5,324 bases of DNA from positions 1 through 5,324 of the forward strand of contig JAEEPV010000151.1 in NCBI GenBank assembly GCA_016284975.1, given 5' to 3'. The notes below the pieces were generated by a model. The model was not told the DNA's origin and made no database searches. It was given only the letters and a program-made list of their open reading frames with translations. Both the position numbers and the translations under genes were made by a program. Of this stretch, positions 1 through 5,324 are shown in pieces (within the stretch, counting starts at the first letter, position 1; each line of letters opens with the position of its first letter). Source of the DNA: Solobacterium sp. Lineage in GTDB: Bacteria > Bacillota_I > Bacilli_A > Erysipelotrichales > Erysipelotrichaceae.

Positions 1-93
1 TAAAACTTTAATCATGCTTCAATTTCTTTCTTTTCAAATAGTTTCTGTAAAACACATAGAATATATCATATCTGAATCTGCGGACATTGGTTT

Positions 94-102
94 TGATATA
101 AT
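94..102 (+). promoter_or_regulatory. Extended -10 promoter for the zinc-ribbon gene
   Basis: The nine bases TGATATAAT contain a perfect TATAAT hexamer (97-102) preceded by the TGn extension. There is no good TTGACA-like -35 at 16-18 bases upstream, which fits extended -10 promoters that depend less on the -35. Transcription would start near base 109 and leave a leader of roughly 88 bases. In that leader CAGATAT (123-129) is complementary to ATATCTG (165-171), but the loop is 35 bases, so this is weak evidence for structure. Bases 1-93 are AT-rich and hold no gene I can support. Confidence 0.55.
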
Positions 103-196
103 TATTGAGTACAGAAAAACACCAGATATATTGAAGCAGGGGTCACTGGAATTTATACAGAATAATATCTGAGATTGATGAATAAGGAGACAGCAA

Positions 197-1264
197 ATGT
201 CACAGGCAAATCCGCACTATAAGTATTACAAGCAGCTCGCAGGAATATGGAAGAGTAATGACGGCTTGTGTGTTGTCACTCTCACGGATACAGTTGGGAT
301 TACAGTCAGTTACGACGGTGCTGTTCTTGAAGACAATTACGGCATCATCAAACTGGATCCTTTGACGGAAACGAATAACGGTGGAATGATGATGGCGTTC
401 TCCGGAATGCCGGGCTTTTCTAATCCATACAAGTATCATACTAACGAGGATATTCAGTTAACTCTTGGCAACAAACTTCTCAAAAAAGATGGTCAGACGC
501 TCTTCAACATCAATGCTGCCTGGCACGATAATTCAGATCAGATGCATATTGAAATAAGCGACGTTAAAACCGGCAGAATAGATAATATCCTGCTGAACCG
601 CGAAAACGTTTCTGCTGCTGCAGTGCCATTAAAAGAAGGCGAATGCCGCTGTGAATGCGGGCAAGTTTTTTCAAGTAAGTTCTGTCCCAATTGCGGAAAG
701 ATGCGTGAAGAAAACAAAACCTTCACATGCAGCTGCGGTTATACGGGCCCTGCCAGAAATTTCTGTCCTGAATGCGGCAAGCCATGTTCTGCTCCGGTTT
801 CCGAGACGGAGCCTCCGGTTCAGGAAACAAAGCCCGCGGCAGGGTGGACGTGCTCACAATGCGGAGCACTACTACAGACAGGTGATAAATGTAACGAGTG
901 CGGCGCGGAGATCAGAAAAGAAATGCTTTTCTCGATATTTGAATACATGACGTGCAATCCACCCAGATATGACGGTATCACAGTATGGAAGTTCTCAGAT
1001 ACCCGGCTCATAATGCAGCGCGGTGATGACTTCTACTTTATTCCGGCTACGGTTATTGAGCCTGCCATGAAGGTAATCAGAAAGTATGAGATCGATAAAT
1101 GGGAGGAATATCAGGACCAGATGAACGGGGCAATGGGCGGCGCTCAGTATGTCAGTTACTGGGACGGCGAGAAGATGGCCGGCACCTCTACAGATCACAT
1201 GCCGGGTGCGGCAGGCGCATACGTTGCCTTAAGAAATCTGTTCACTTCAGAACTGAACGGCTGA
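197..1264 (+). CDS. Triple zinc-ribbon protein of unknown function
   Basis: This is a soluble 355-residue protein with no signal peptide or membrane helix. The start is supported by AAGGAGA at 184-190, six bases before the ATG. Three regions can be seen. Residues 1-140 look beta-rich (GIWKSNDGLCVVTLTDTVG near 17-35), perhaps a lipocalin-like or barrel fold, but I do not recognise a named family. Residues 150-236 carry three four-cysteine zinc ribbons: C152/C154/C163/C166, C178/C180/C190/C193 and C219/C222/C232/C235. The first two share the pattern CxCG...FCPxCGK and look like a duplication, and a Pro/Glu-rich linker (199-214) precedes the third. Residues 243-355 form a second uncharacterised domain ending in a Gly/Ala-rich segment and a short helix. 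Ribbons of this kind usually serve protein or nucleic-acid contacts or structural stability, so a scaffold or adaptor role is possible, but this is inference. The gene appears to be monocistronic. Its stop lies 17 bases from the convergent lipoprotein stop, with no strong terminator between. Confidence 0.85.
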   Translation: MSQANPHYKYYKQLAGIWKSNDGLCVVTLTDTVGITVSYDGAVLEDNYGIIKLDPLTETNNGGMMMAFSGMPGFSNPYKYHTNEDIQLTLGNKLLKKDGQTLFNINAAWHDNSDQMHIEISDVKTGRIDNILLNRENVSAAAVPLKEGECRCECGQVFSSKFCPNCGKMREENKTFTCSCGYTGPARNFCPECGKPCSAPVSETEPPVQETKPAAGWTCSQCGALLQTGDKCNECGAEIRKEMLFSIFEYMTCNPPRYDGITVWKFSDTRLIMQRGDDFYFIPATVIEPAMKVIRKYEIDKWEEYQDQMNGAMGGAQYVSYWDGEKMAGTSTDHMPGAAGAYVALRNLFTSELNG

Positions 1265-1281
1265 CAGATCAGAGCCTTTTA

Positions 1282-1944
1282 TCAGCCCAGAATCACCTCA
1301 GGATCAAGCGCGAAATATTCAACACATCCAACAGAGTAATCGCCGGGATTCTCGCTGTAATTGATGCGTACGCTGCAGACCTCACTCCATCTGGCAACCA
1401 TATACTCGTAACCGTATACATAATCTTCTTCATCAAACACGGTCATGTCTTTATTAAACGCTGCCAGAGCCTCATCTAAAGTCTTATAACGGACATCAAG
1501 CAATGCACCGCCGGGGAGAAGTGCTTCCTCGTAGTAATTGATTTTTATGTAAACAACCATGCAATCAGAAACCGGCTTAGCTTCATCTGAATCGTTATAT
1601 ATCCATGTCATCATGCCTTCACCGTCTTTGTTCAGGCACAGCTCATATTCATAATGAGGTTCAAGAAGATAGTTCTCGTTAACATCATCCTCATAAATAT
1701 CAATGATTTTAAATCCGTTATCGAAAAACTCCTCTGCCCTCATAGGGAATCTGTAAACGTCTCCTGCAATCCAAAACTGATCGCATGTTTCATCATTGAA
1801 TTCTTCCGGAAGTGCTTTATATGCTTCGATTGCCCATTGAGCACCGGCATTCCTATAATATGAATCTTTCGAAGAGCAGGATGCCATAGAAAAAAGCATG
1901 CCTGTGCAAAGCAAAACTGCCAGTGTTCTATTTAAAGCTTTCAT
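1282..1944 (-). CDS. Small secreted lipoprotein, uncharacterised
   Basis: This gene encodes a 220-residue predicted lipoprotein. The signal peptide has Lys2 and Arg6, a hydrophobic core at about 8-20, and a lipobox MASC with the lipidated cysteine at C23. The mature part is acidic and aromatic-rich, with five further cysteines (C54, C103, C128, C190, C207). Residues about 57-81 (FWIAGDVYRFPM...FFDNGFKI) match a pattern I recall from many uncharacterised clostridial lipoproteins, a 'function-G-x-x-Y-x-x-P ... GW/GF' motif followed by a strand-rich segment with an N-x-S and D-C-x-V. Here N117, S119, D127 and C128 fit. That resemblance is from memory and untested. An in-frame ATG two codons upstream (1950) would give 222 residues, but AGGAGG lies only two bases from it and eight from the ATG at 1944, so 1944 is preferred. 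It acts outside the membrane, and the ligand is unknown. It has its own promoter and is divergent from the larger lipoprotein gene at 2064. Confidence 0.85.
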   Translation of the reverse strand: MKALNRTLAVLLCTGMLFSMASCSSKDSYYRNAGAQWAIEAYKALPEEFNDETCDQFWIAGDVYRFPMRAEEFFDNGFKIIDIYEDDVNENYLLEPHYEYELCLNKDGEGMMTWIYNDSDEAKPVSDCMVVYIKINYYEEALLPGGALLDVRYKTLDEALAAFNKDMTVFDEEDYVYGYEYMVARWSEVCSVRINYSENPGDYSVGCVEYFALDPEVILG

Positions 1945-1952
1945 TCCCATAT

Positions 1953-1958
1953 CCTCCT
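1953..1958 (-). promoter_or_regulatory. Shine-Dalgarno site that decides the lipoprotein start
   Basis: The minus strand reads AGGAGG here, a full consensus site. It is eight bases from the ATG at 1944 and two bases from the ATG at 1950. Only the first spacing is normal, so translation should begin at 1944. Just upstream on the minus strand, CCC...GGT and ACC-GGG (1960-1978) could form a small bulged stem next to this site. Confidence 0.8.
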
Positions 1959-1985
1959 ACCCGGTAATTGACCACGGGCAGGAAA

Positions 1986-1994
1986 ATTATATCA
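1986..1994 (-). promoter_or_regulatory. Extended -10 promoter for the small lipoprotein gene
   Basis: Read on the minus strand this is TGATATAAT, a perfect TATAAT (1991 to 1986) with a TGn extension. As at 94-102, no clear -35 is found at the right distance. The start of transcription would fall near 1979, giving a leader of about 35 bases with the Shine-Dalgarno site well placed in it. Confidence 0.6.
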
Positions 1995-2013
1995 CATCAG
2001 AATTTGGACGATA

Positions 2014-2043
2014 TTGATTTTGACATGACTATTAGTGTATAAA
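2014..2043 (+). promoter_or_regulatory. Possible promoter for the large lipoprotein operon
   Basis: TTGATT (2014-2019) and TATAAA (2038-2043) are separated by 18 bases, an acceptable sigma-A arrangement. A perfect TTGACA at 2020-2025 has no -10 at 16-18 bases, only TATAAA at 12 bases, so it does not fit as well. The weakness of this call is that transcription would start near 2050, right at the Shine-Dalgarno site (AAGGGGGA, 2049-2056), leaving a leader of about 14 bases. The true promoter may be another, weaker one in 2000-2035. Confidence 0.3.
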
Positions 2044-2063
2044 GACCTAAGGGGGATAAGTTT

Positions 2064-3263
2064 ATGAAGATTGAGATTAAAACAGGAGTGAAGAAGCCCA
2101 TATATGCGGTTGGCGCAGCCTTGCTTGCTGCTTCACTTTTTGCAGGATGTACAGCAAACGAGACGGATTATTCTGAAGTAGTGCTGGCAGGTGATACTGA
2201 CCCCGTACTGTCATTACCTGCGCCCAGTGTTCAAAAGGAGAATTATAGTATCAGGCCCGGCTGTGATCCTGTTAATTTCAGATATGATGTTACGCCTTAC
2301 AGGGTCACTGAAGATCCCTATACATATTTTAAAGATAAAACAGTCGTTGATTCGGAATTGAAGACGTATGCCGAATCAAAATTCGATCAAATCGAAGATG
2401 AATCCCAAATGAGTGTCAGGGGACTTTATCAGGATTACGGATTTGAAGTGATAAGAAGTGACATGTTTGACGAGTGGGCTTATAAGAACGGATTTGAAAA
2501 TTGGAATCCGAATTACTTAGGAACAGGTGCTATCTCGTACATGTATTCTAATGGCAATGATGGCGGAACGATGTTTGATACAGCGTATTACAGTGTGTAT
2601 TTGGATCCTTCCGAGAAATTTATTGTCGTTACTTCATGTTATGACTACAGAGTTATTGTTGAATTCTTTGAATTTGGTAATGAAATAAAAGAGAATACTC
2701 TTCCAGAAGATTACGGTGTCTTCTGCGAGACGTCTTTTAACGAGATCAGCGGTTCTGCTGATGAATGTCTTGAATGGGCAAAAGAGAACAACGTGGTTGT
2801 ATTTGAAGACTGTGAGCTGACTTCAGGCTATGAACTGTGGGATGCGTTTTATAAAACGTACGAAAAGGGTGAAAATGCATCGGTACTTATCGCAAGTTAT
2901 TATACTGTGGTAGATGGCTTAGTATGTGAGGAAGATGCGGACAGCTGCCCATATTTGGTTCTCGAATATCTGGTATATGAAGACGGATCATTACATTTAA
3001 TGACCAGAAACTGCAGTCATGAAACAGTTGATTGGGATGATTATTATATTTCCTTAAGACGTTTCGAGGGAGTGGTTAATCCCGATGCGGCTGAAGGCGA
3101 AGAGATGAAGTGTTTTGACAGCTATGTTCTGTTGTGCAAAGATTATCGTTCATGGGATGAGATACAAACCGTTATGACAGATTCTGATTCCGATAGCCGC
3201 GATGCGAAGTACATTGTTTTTTATTGGGAATATGTATGGGAATATTGGGAAGGAAATAACTAA
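2064..3263 (+). CDS. Large secreted lipoprotein, uncharacterised
   Basis: This is a 399-residue predicted lipoprotein. The N-terminus has lysines at 2, 6, 10 and 11, a hydrophobic stretch at 13-27 and a lipobox FAGC with the lipidated cysteine at C29. The start follows AAGGGGGA by seven bases. After a linker (30-65), residues about 66-245 form an acidic, aromatic domain I do not recognise. Residues about 246-390 look like a separate module: LWDAFYKTYEKGENASVLIA (258-277), a strand pair around YLVLEYLVYEDGSL (297-310), YYISLRRFEG (327-336) and a final SYVLLCKD...SWDEI segment (353-367). I recall this order, roughly 'WD-FY---GE-ASV-I--YY ... L-YDG ... Y-YL---EG', from uncharacterised clostridial proteins, but I cannot name an accession. 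The tail (383-395) has eight aromatic residues in thirteen. No catalytic motif is evident. A surface role such as ligand binding or sensing is a guess. The stop codon overlaps the methyltransferase start by one base (TAATG). Confidence 0.88.
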   Translation: MKIEIKTGVKKPIYAVGAALLAASLFAGCTANETDYSEVVLAGDTDPVLSLPAPSVQKENYSIRPGCDPVNFRYDVTPYRVTEDPYTYFKDKTVVDSELKTYAESKFDQIEDESQMSVRGLYQDYGFEVIRSDMFDEWAYKNGFENWNPNYLGTGAISYMYSNGNDGGTMFDTAYYSVYLDPSEKFIVVTSCYDYRVIVEFFEFGNEIKENTLPEDYGVFCETSFNEISGSADECLEWAKENNVVVFEDCELTSGYELWDAFYKTYEKGENASVLIASYYTVVDGLVCEEDADSCPYLVLEYLVYEDGSLHLMTRNCSHETVDWDDYYISLRRFEGVVNPDAAEGEEMKCFDSYVLLCKDYRSWDEIQTVMTDSDSDSRDAKYIVFYWEYVWEYWEGNN

Positions 3264-3877
3264 TGAGCATTAGAACAAATTATGAGACATGGTATGAAGG
3301 CGATGATTATTACTGGGGATTGGAGCCCGGAAGTTTCCTTGAGGAGCTGATCAAATTATGCCCGCCATCTTCTGATAAAAAGGTTTTGGATATCGGATGC
3401 GGTGAAGGTAAAGATGCTGTTTACATGGCACAGAAAGGTTACGCTGTTACAGCATTTGACCTGACTGAGAACGGCATCAGAAAGACTGTTGCTCTGGCAA
3501 ATAACAAGAACGTTAAGATCAACGCGTATGTTGATGATATTAATACTTTCGATATCGATGAGAAGTTCGACATCGTCTATTCAACAGGCACCGTACAGTA
3601 TCTTTTCGAGGAGAACAAAAAAGGATTCTTTGAAAAGCTCGATAAGATCACAAAGATAAACGGAATCGTTTACATCAATGTTTTTGTTGAGAAGTCATTC
3701 CTCGAATTACCGCCTGATTGGGATATAGAAGAGAAAATGTGGAAGTCAGGCGAACTCTTCACATATTTTGCTGACTGGAAGATTGAACGGATTGATGAAG
3801 TGATATTCGAAGACAACAGTGGCGGCGTGCCTCACTATCACTGCATGGATACGATTATTTGCAGAAAAATAATATGA
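3263..3877 (+). CDS. Class I SAM-dependent methyltransferase, TehB-like
   Basis: This 204-residue cytoplasmic protein is a complete Rossmann-fold methyltransferase. The SAM-binding motif I is VLDIGCGEG (41-49). The acidic end of strand 2 is at AFD (64-66), which would contact the ribose. D91/D92 lie at the motif III position, and motif IV is FDIVYSTG (102-109). The C-terminal half, with FVEKSFL (141-147), WKSGELFTYF (160-169), and GVPHYHCMD (188-196), resembles the TehB/tellurite-resistance-like methyltransferases common in Firmicutes. That family name reflects homology, and tellurite is not established as the substrate. Small molecules are more likely than proteins or nucleic acids, because no recognition domain is attached. 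The length is normal for a stand-alone domain. The ATG overlaps the lipoprotein stop, and AAGGA at 3250-3254, inside the lipoprotein gene, sits eight bases upstream, so translation is probably coupled. It is the only protein here with a firm biochemical class. Confidence 0.92.
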   Translation: MSIRTNYETWYEGDDYYWGLEPGSFLEELIKLCPPSSDKKVLDIGCGEGKDAVYMAQKGYAVTAFDLTENGIRKTVALANNKNVKINAYVDDINTFDIDEKFDIVYSTGTVQYLFEENKKGFFEKLDKITKINGIVYINVFVEKSFLELPPDWDIEEKMWKSGELFTYFADWKIERIDEVIFEDNSGGVPHYHCMDTIICRKII

Positions 3878-3899
3878 AAACAATAATCAGGGGTATGAC

Positions 3900-4202
3900 A
3901 TGAGCAGTTTTGGATTGAGCGGTTTGTTAATAATCTACGGTTTCTTTTTCGCATTTATCGGTTTAGGTGTTGTGTTTCTCATTATGGGGCTGTCTAACTG
4001 GAACAAATTTAAGCAAAGCAGAAGTGAAGGAACTTCGGCTGAACAGATTCACACAAGCGCATCTTTTAGCGGTTCAGATAAAGTATTAGAGGGTGACAGA
4101 AGAGCCTGGTTTCTGGCGAAAACTTTTATAAAACTGGGAATTATATTTGCGGGTATAGGACTTCTGGGAATCATAGTATTCACAACTGCCAGAATGATGT
4201 AA
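3900..4202 (+). CDS. Small two-helix membrane protein
   Basis: This 100-residue protein has two predicted membrane helices (about 5-30 and 72-96) joined by a polar loop of about 40 residues. The loop is rich in Lys and Arg (K36, K38, R41, K61, R67, R68), so by the positive-inside rule it should be cytoplasmic with both ends outside. The first helix is unusually rich in Gly and Phe (GFFFAFIGLGVVF). AGGGG at 3889-3893 is six bases from the ATG. The gene begins 22 bases after the methyltransferase stop with no terminator between, so it is probably on the same transcript. I do not recognise a family. An accessory subunit of a membrane complex or a small stress-related membrane protein are both possible and neither is supported by a motif. 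Confidence 0.8.
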   Translation: MSSFGLSGLLIIYGFFFAFIGLGVVFLIMGLSNWNKFKQSRSEGTSAEQIHTSASFSGSDKVLEGDRRAWFLAKTFIKLGIIFAGIGLLGIIVFTTARMM

Positions 4203-4282
4203 ATCATTTCGAACTGTTTGCCAATGTTTTCCGCCTGACTTGCCTTAAGTTTCCTTAATAACTAATGACCTGATGAAATATA

Positions 4283-4305
4283 CTGATTTTGTTTTTCAGA
4301 ATCAG
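4283..4305 (+). other. Perfect small hairpin ahead of the last complete gene
   Basis: CTGATT (4283-4288) is the exact complement of AATCAG (4300-4305). The stem continues inward through a U-G wobble (4289/4299), U-A (4290/4298) and G-C (4291/4297) to give nine pairs closing a UUUUU loop (4292-4296). It ends two bases before the GGTGA ribosome site. It is followed by CGGTGAG, not a U-run, so it does not look like an intrinsic terminator. It may be a leader structure affecting translation, an RNA stability element, or chance. A TATACT hexamer at 4279-4284 with a poor TTAATA (4255-4260) 18 bases upstream could be a weak promoter. If so, RNA would start near 4291, inside the hairpin, and the stem could form only in read-through RNA. 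Confidence 0.5.
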
Positions 4306-4306
4306 C

Positions 4307-4311
4307 GGTGA
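4307..4311 (+). promoter_or_regulatory. Shine-Dalgarno site that decides the start at 4316
   Basis: GGTGA matches the downstream half of the consensus AGGAGGTGA, so the four-base gap to the ATG at 4316 is normal for this part of the anti-Shine-Dalgarno. The alternative TTG at 4289 has no purine-rich site upstream and lies inside the hairpin. Translation most likely begins at 4316. Confidence 0.65.
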
Positions 4312-4315
4312 GTTT

Positions 4316-5020
4316 ATGTCAGGTAAAAAAATAACAAGAACTAAGATCTTCGCAGTTATACCAATAGTGATGGGAGTAATCTGTGCTATTTCATTTCTAT
4401 GGAATGCATATTTCGATCTGGTTTATGAATACAGGAGATCCTTAATTGGATGTTTGATATTAGCAACTGTTTATTTGCTTGCCGGAATATTACTCAGGAT
4501 CATTTGCCTGAAATCGAAAGAGAAATTATCTGTTCAAGTGGTTAGTCTGATAGTTTCAGTTTTACTGGTTCCGTCAACGGTATTGGCTGCTTATATCATG
4601 TGTGCCGTTACCATGAGATCTGTTACTTATGACAGCTACGAATCGTTTTCGCGATGGGATGAGGTTTATATCGGAGAAGATGATATACCTGACAATGCTA
4701 TTGACTGCACGTATTTAAAGAAAAATGACGGTCATGTTAATGCGGTGTCATTCAGATTAGATATGGAAGAATGCGGAAACTACGAGAATGAAGAGTATGA
4801 ATGGAGTTTACCTTGTAGTCAGGAGCGTGGATGTCCTGTTGATGAATACTTAGAAGAAAACGAATACTTCGGTTTTGAGAGCATAATTATTCCGCTAATT
4901 GGCGATGATGACATTAATGACTATGTTGTTCTTGATTCTAATTTCGGAAATGAATGGACTCACGAGCGTTTTGTTAACAGAAAAACGGGAAGATATATTA
5001 TTGTCGTGACATACCATTAA
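4316..5020 (+). CDS. Three-helix membrane protein with exported acidic domain
   Basis: Read from the ATG at 4316 this is a 234-residue protein. The open frame extends upstream to a TTG at 4289 (243 residues), but the ribosome site favours 4316. The N-terminus is basic (K4, K5, R8, K10). Predicted helices lie at about 11-32, 41-64 and 72-97. With the N-terminus inside, the remaining 100-234 would be outside the cell. That part is strongly acidic, especially at 115-130 and 150-200 (EDDIPDNAID, EECGNYENEE, GDDDINDY), and has four cysteines at C131, C153, C167 and C173 that could form disulfides. I do not recognise the family and see no catalytic motif. The 86-base gap from the previous gene and the hairpin leave open whether it is on the same transcript as the lipoprotein-methyltransferase unit. 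No clear terminator follows it. Confidence 0.8.
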   Translation: MSGKKITRTKIFAVIPIVMGVICAISFLWNAYFDLVYEYRRSLIGCLILATVYLLAGILLRIICLKSKEKLSVQVVSLIVSVLLVPSTVLAAYIMCAVTMRSVTYDSYESFSRWDEVYIGEDDIPDNAIDCTYLKKNDGHVNAVSFRLDMEECGNYENEEYEWSLPCSQERGCPVDEYLEENEYFGFESIIIPLIGDDDINDYVVLDSNFGNEWTHERFVNRKTGRYIIVVTYH

Positions 5021-5060
5021 TACTAATCCCGTCATGCCAGCCAAACAAACTGATATCATT

Positions 5061-5092
5061 CATTTCACCACGCTACACTGTCAATTCACCAC
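5061..5092. repeat. Two-copy 11-base direct repeat, 21-base period
   Basis: CATTTCACCAC (5061-5071) recurs as CAATTCACCAC (5082-5092), ten of eleven bases identical and exactly 21 bases apart, about two turns of the helix. The perfect eight-base palindrome TGATATCA lies just before it at 5051-5058. The pair could be a site for a dimeric regulator or for two regulator molecules on the same face of the DNA, 80-110 bases upstream of the next gene. The sequence shows the repeat, and the regulatory role is inference. I find no convincing promoter for the downstream gene in 5021-5171. Confidence 0.4.
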
Positions 5093-5171
5093 ATAATCCG
5101 CAAAACGTCTTTCGCGATGATAACCTAGCCTCATTCAACAAAACATTGTGTCAAAATCGGAGGAACAAGTT

Positions 5172-5324
5172 ATGAGTGAACAGACAGTCAGAACCCCTGA
5201 GTCGGTACAAAAAGAAATAAGAACCCGCCGCCCCAAGGCAGAGTTACCGCTCTTTGTGATCAATTCAATTATCGGACCGATTTTCATATGTATCGCAGGT
5301 ATCGTTTTATTCGGCGAATACGGA
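5172..5324 (+). CDS. Start of a membrane protein, cut by the window edge
   Basis: An open frame of 51 codons begins with ATG at 5172 and has no stop before the window ends. GGAGG at 5159-5163, eight bases upstream, gives it one of the best ribosome sites in the window. The first 25 residues are polar and basic (R7, K14, R17, R19, R20, K22), and are followed by a hydrophobic segment at about 26-47 (LFVINSIIGPIFICIAGIVL), a likely membrane helix with a Pro-kink. By the positive-inside rule the N-terminus would be cytoplasmic. Too little is present to assign a family. The polar N-terminal tail is too long and lacks the shape of a classical signal peptide. Confidence 0.75.
   Translation, partial: MSEQTVRTPESVQKEIRTRRPKAELPLFVINSIIGPIFICIAGIVLFGEYG

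Noticed and set aside
1..15. Minus-strand ATG at 15 followed by codons for MIKVL, running off the left edge, like the start of a response regulator.
   Set aside because: Only five codons are visible and no Shine-Dalgarno site precedes it on the minus strand, so a gene cannot be supported.
538..1198. Several open frames of 60-100 codons on both strands inside the zinc-ribbon gene.
   Set aside because: They are shadows of a gene with clear zinc-ribbon motifs and a strong ribosome site, and their translations show no domain or signal.
1259..1287. Inverted repeat GGCTGA...TCAGCC spanning both convergent stop codons, a possible bidirectional terminator.
   Set aside because: The stem is only six pairs with a 17-base loop and no U-run. 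It arises because both genes end in Gly-stop written as GGC TGA.
1099..1479. Plus-strand open frame of 126 codons spanning the convergent gene ends.
   Set aside because: It overlaps two better-supported genes in other frames, has a Gly/Arg-rich then unrelated composition, and lacks a credible family resemblance.
3895..3903. Two-codon open frame ATG ACA TGA whose stop overlaps the ATG of the small membrane protein.
   Set aside because: The AGGGG site is only one base from this ATG but six from the one at 3900, so it is unlikely to be translated and is probably chance.
4289..4315. TTG start giving a nine-residue N-terminal extension of the three-helix membrane protein.
   Set aside because: No ribosome site precedes it, it lies in the hairpin, and a good GGTGA site serves the ATG at 4316.

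Overview
The window looks like chromosome from a low-to-middling GC Gram-positive anaerobe, most likely a member of the Clostridia (an Oscillospiraceae- or Lachnospiraceae-like gut or rumen bacterium). The reasons are strong purine-rich Shine-Dalgarno sites, two lipoproteins with type II signal peptides, acidic and aromatic-rich secreted domains of a kind common in that class, and a TehB-like methyltransferase. Placement is inference from style; no rRNA or other marker gene is present. I see no tRNA, rRNA, CRISPR array, transposase, integrase or prophage gene.

Layout. Bases 1-196 are an AT-rich leader with one good extended -10 promoter. It drives a 355-residue soluble protein (197-1264) with three zinc ribbons between two uncharacterised domains. 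Convergent with it, 17 bases away, is a minus-strand lipoprotein gene (1282-1944) with its own extended -10 promoter. The divergent spacer 1945-2063 separates it from a rightward run of genes.

That run contains a 399-residue lipoprotein (2064-3263), a class I SAM-dependent methyltransferase overlapping it by one base (3263-3877), a 100-residue two-helix membrane protein 22 bases later (3900-4202) and, after an 86-base gap plus a hairpin, a three-helix membrane protein with an exported acidic C-terminal domain (4316-5020). After 151 non-coding bases carrying a two-copy direct repeat, the start of another membrane protein (5172 onward) runs off the right edge.

How the genes work together is not known. 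The firmest inference is that the lipoprotein and methyltransferase are translationally coupled and that the small membrane protein shares their transcript. Four of the six complete or partial genes other than the zinc-ribbon protein encode envelope proteins without a recognised enzymatic role, so the window reads as an accessory, lineage-specific envelope region. The methyltransferase is the only gene with a confidently assigned biochemical class. I found no convincing complete novel system. The best leads are the coupled lipoprotein-methyltransferase pair, the triple zinc-ribbon protein, and the hairpin before the last complete gene.
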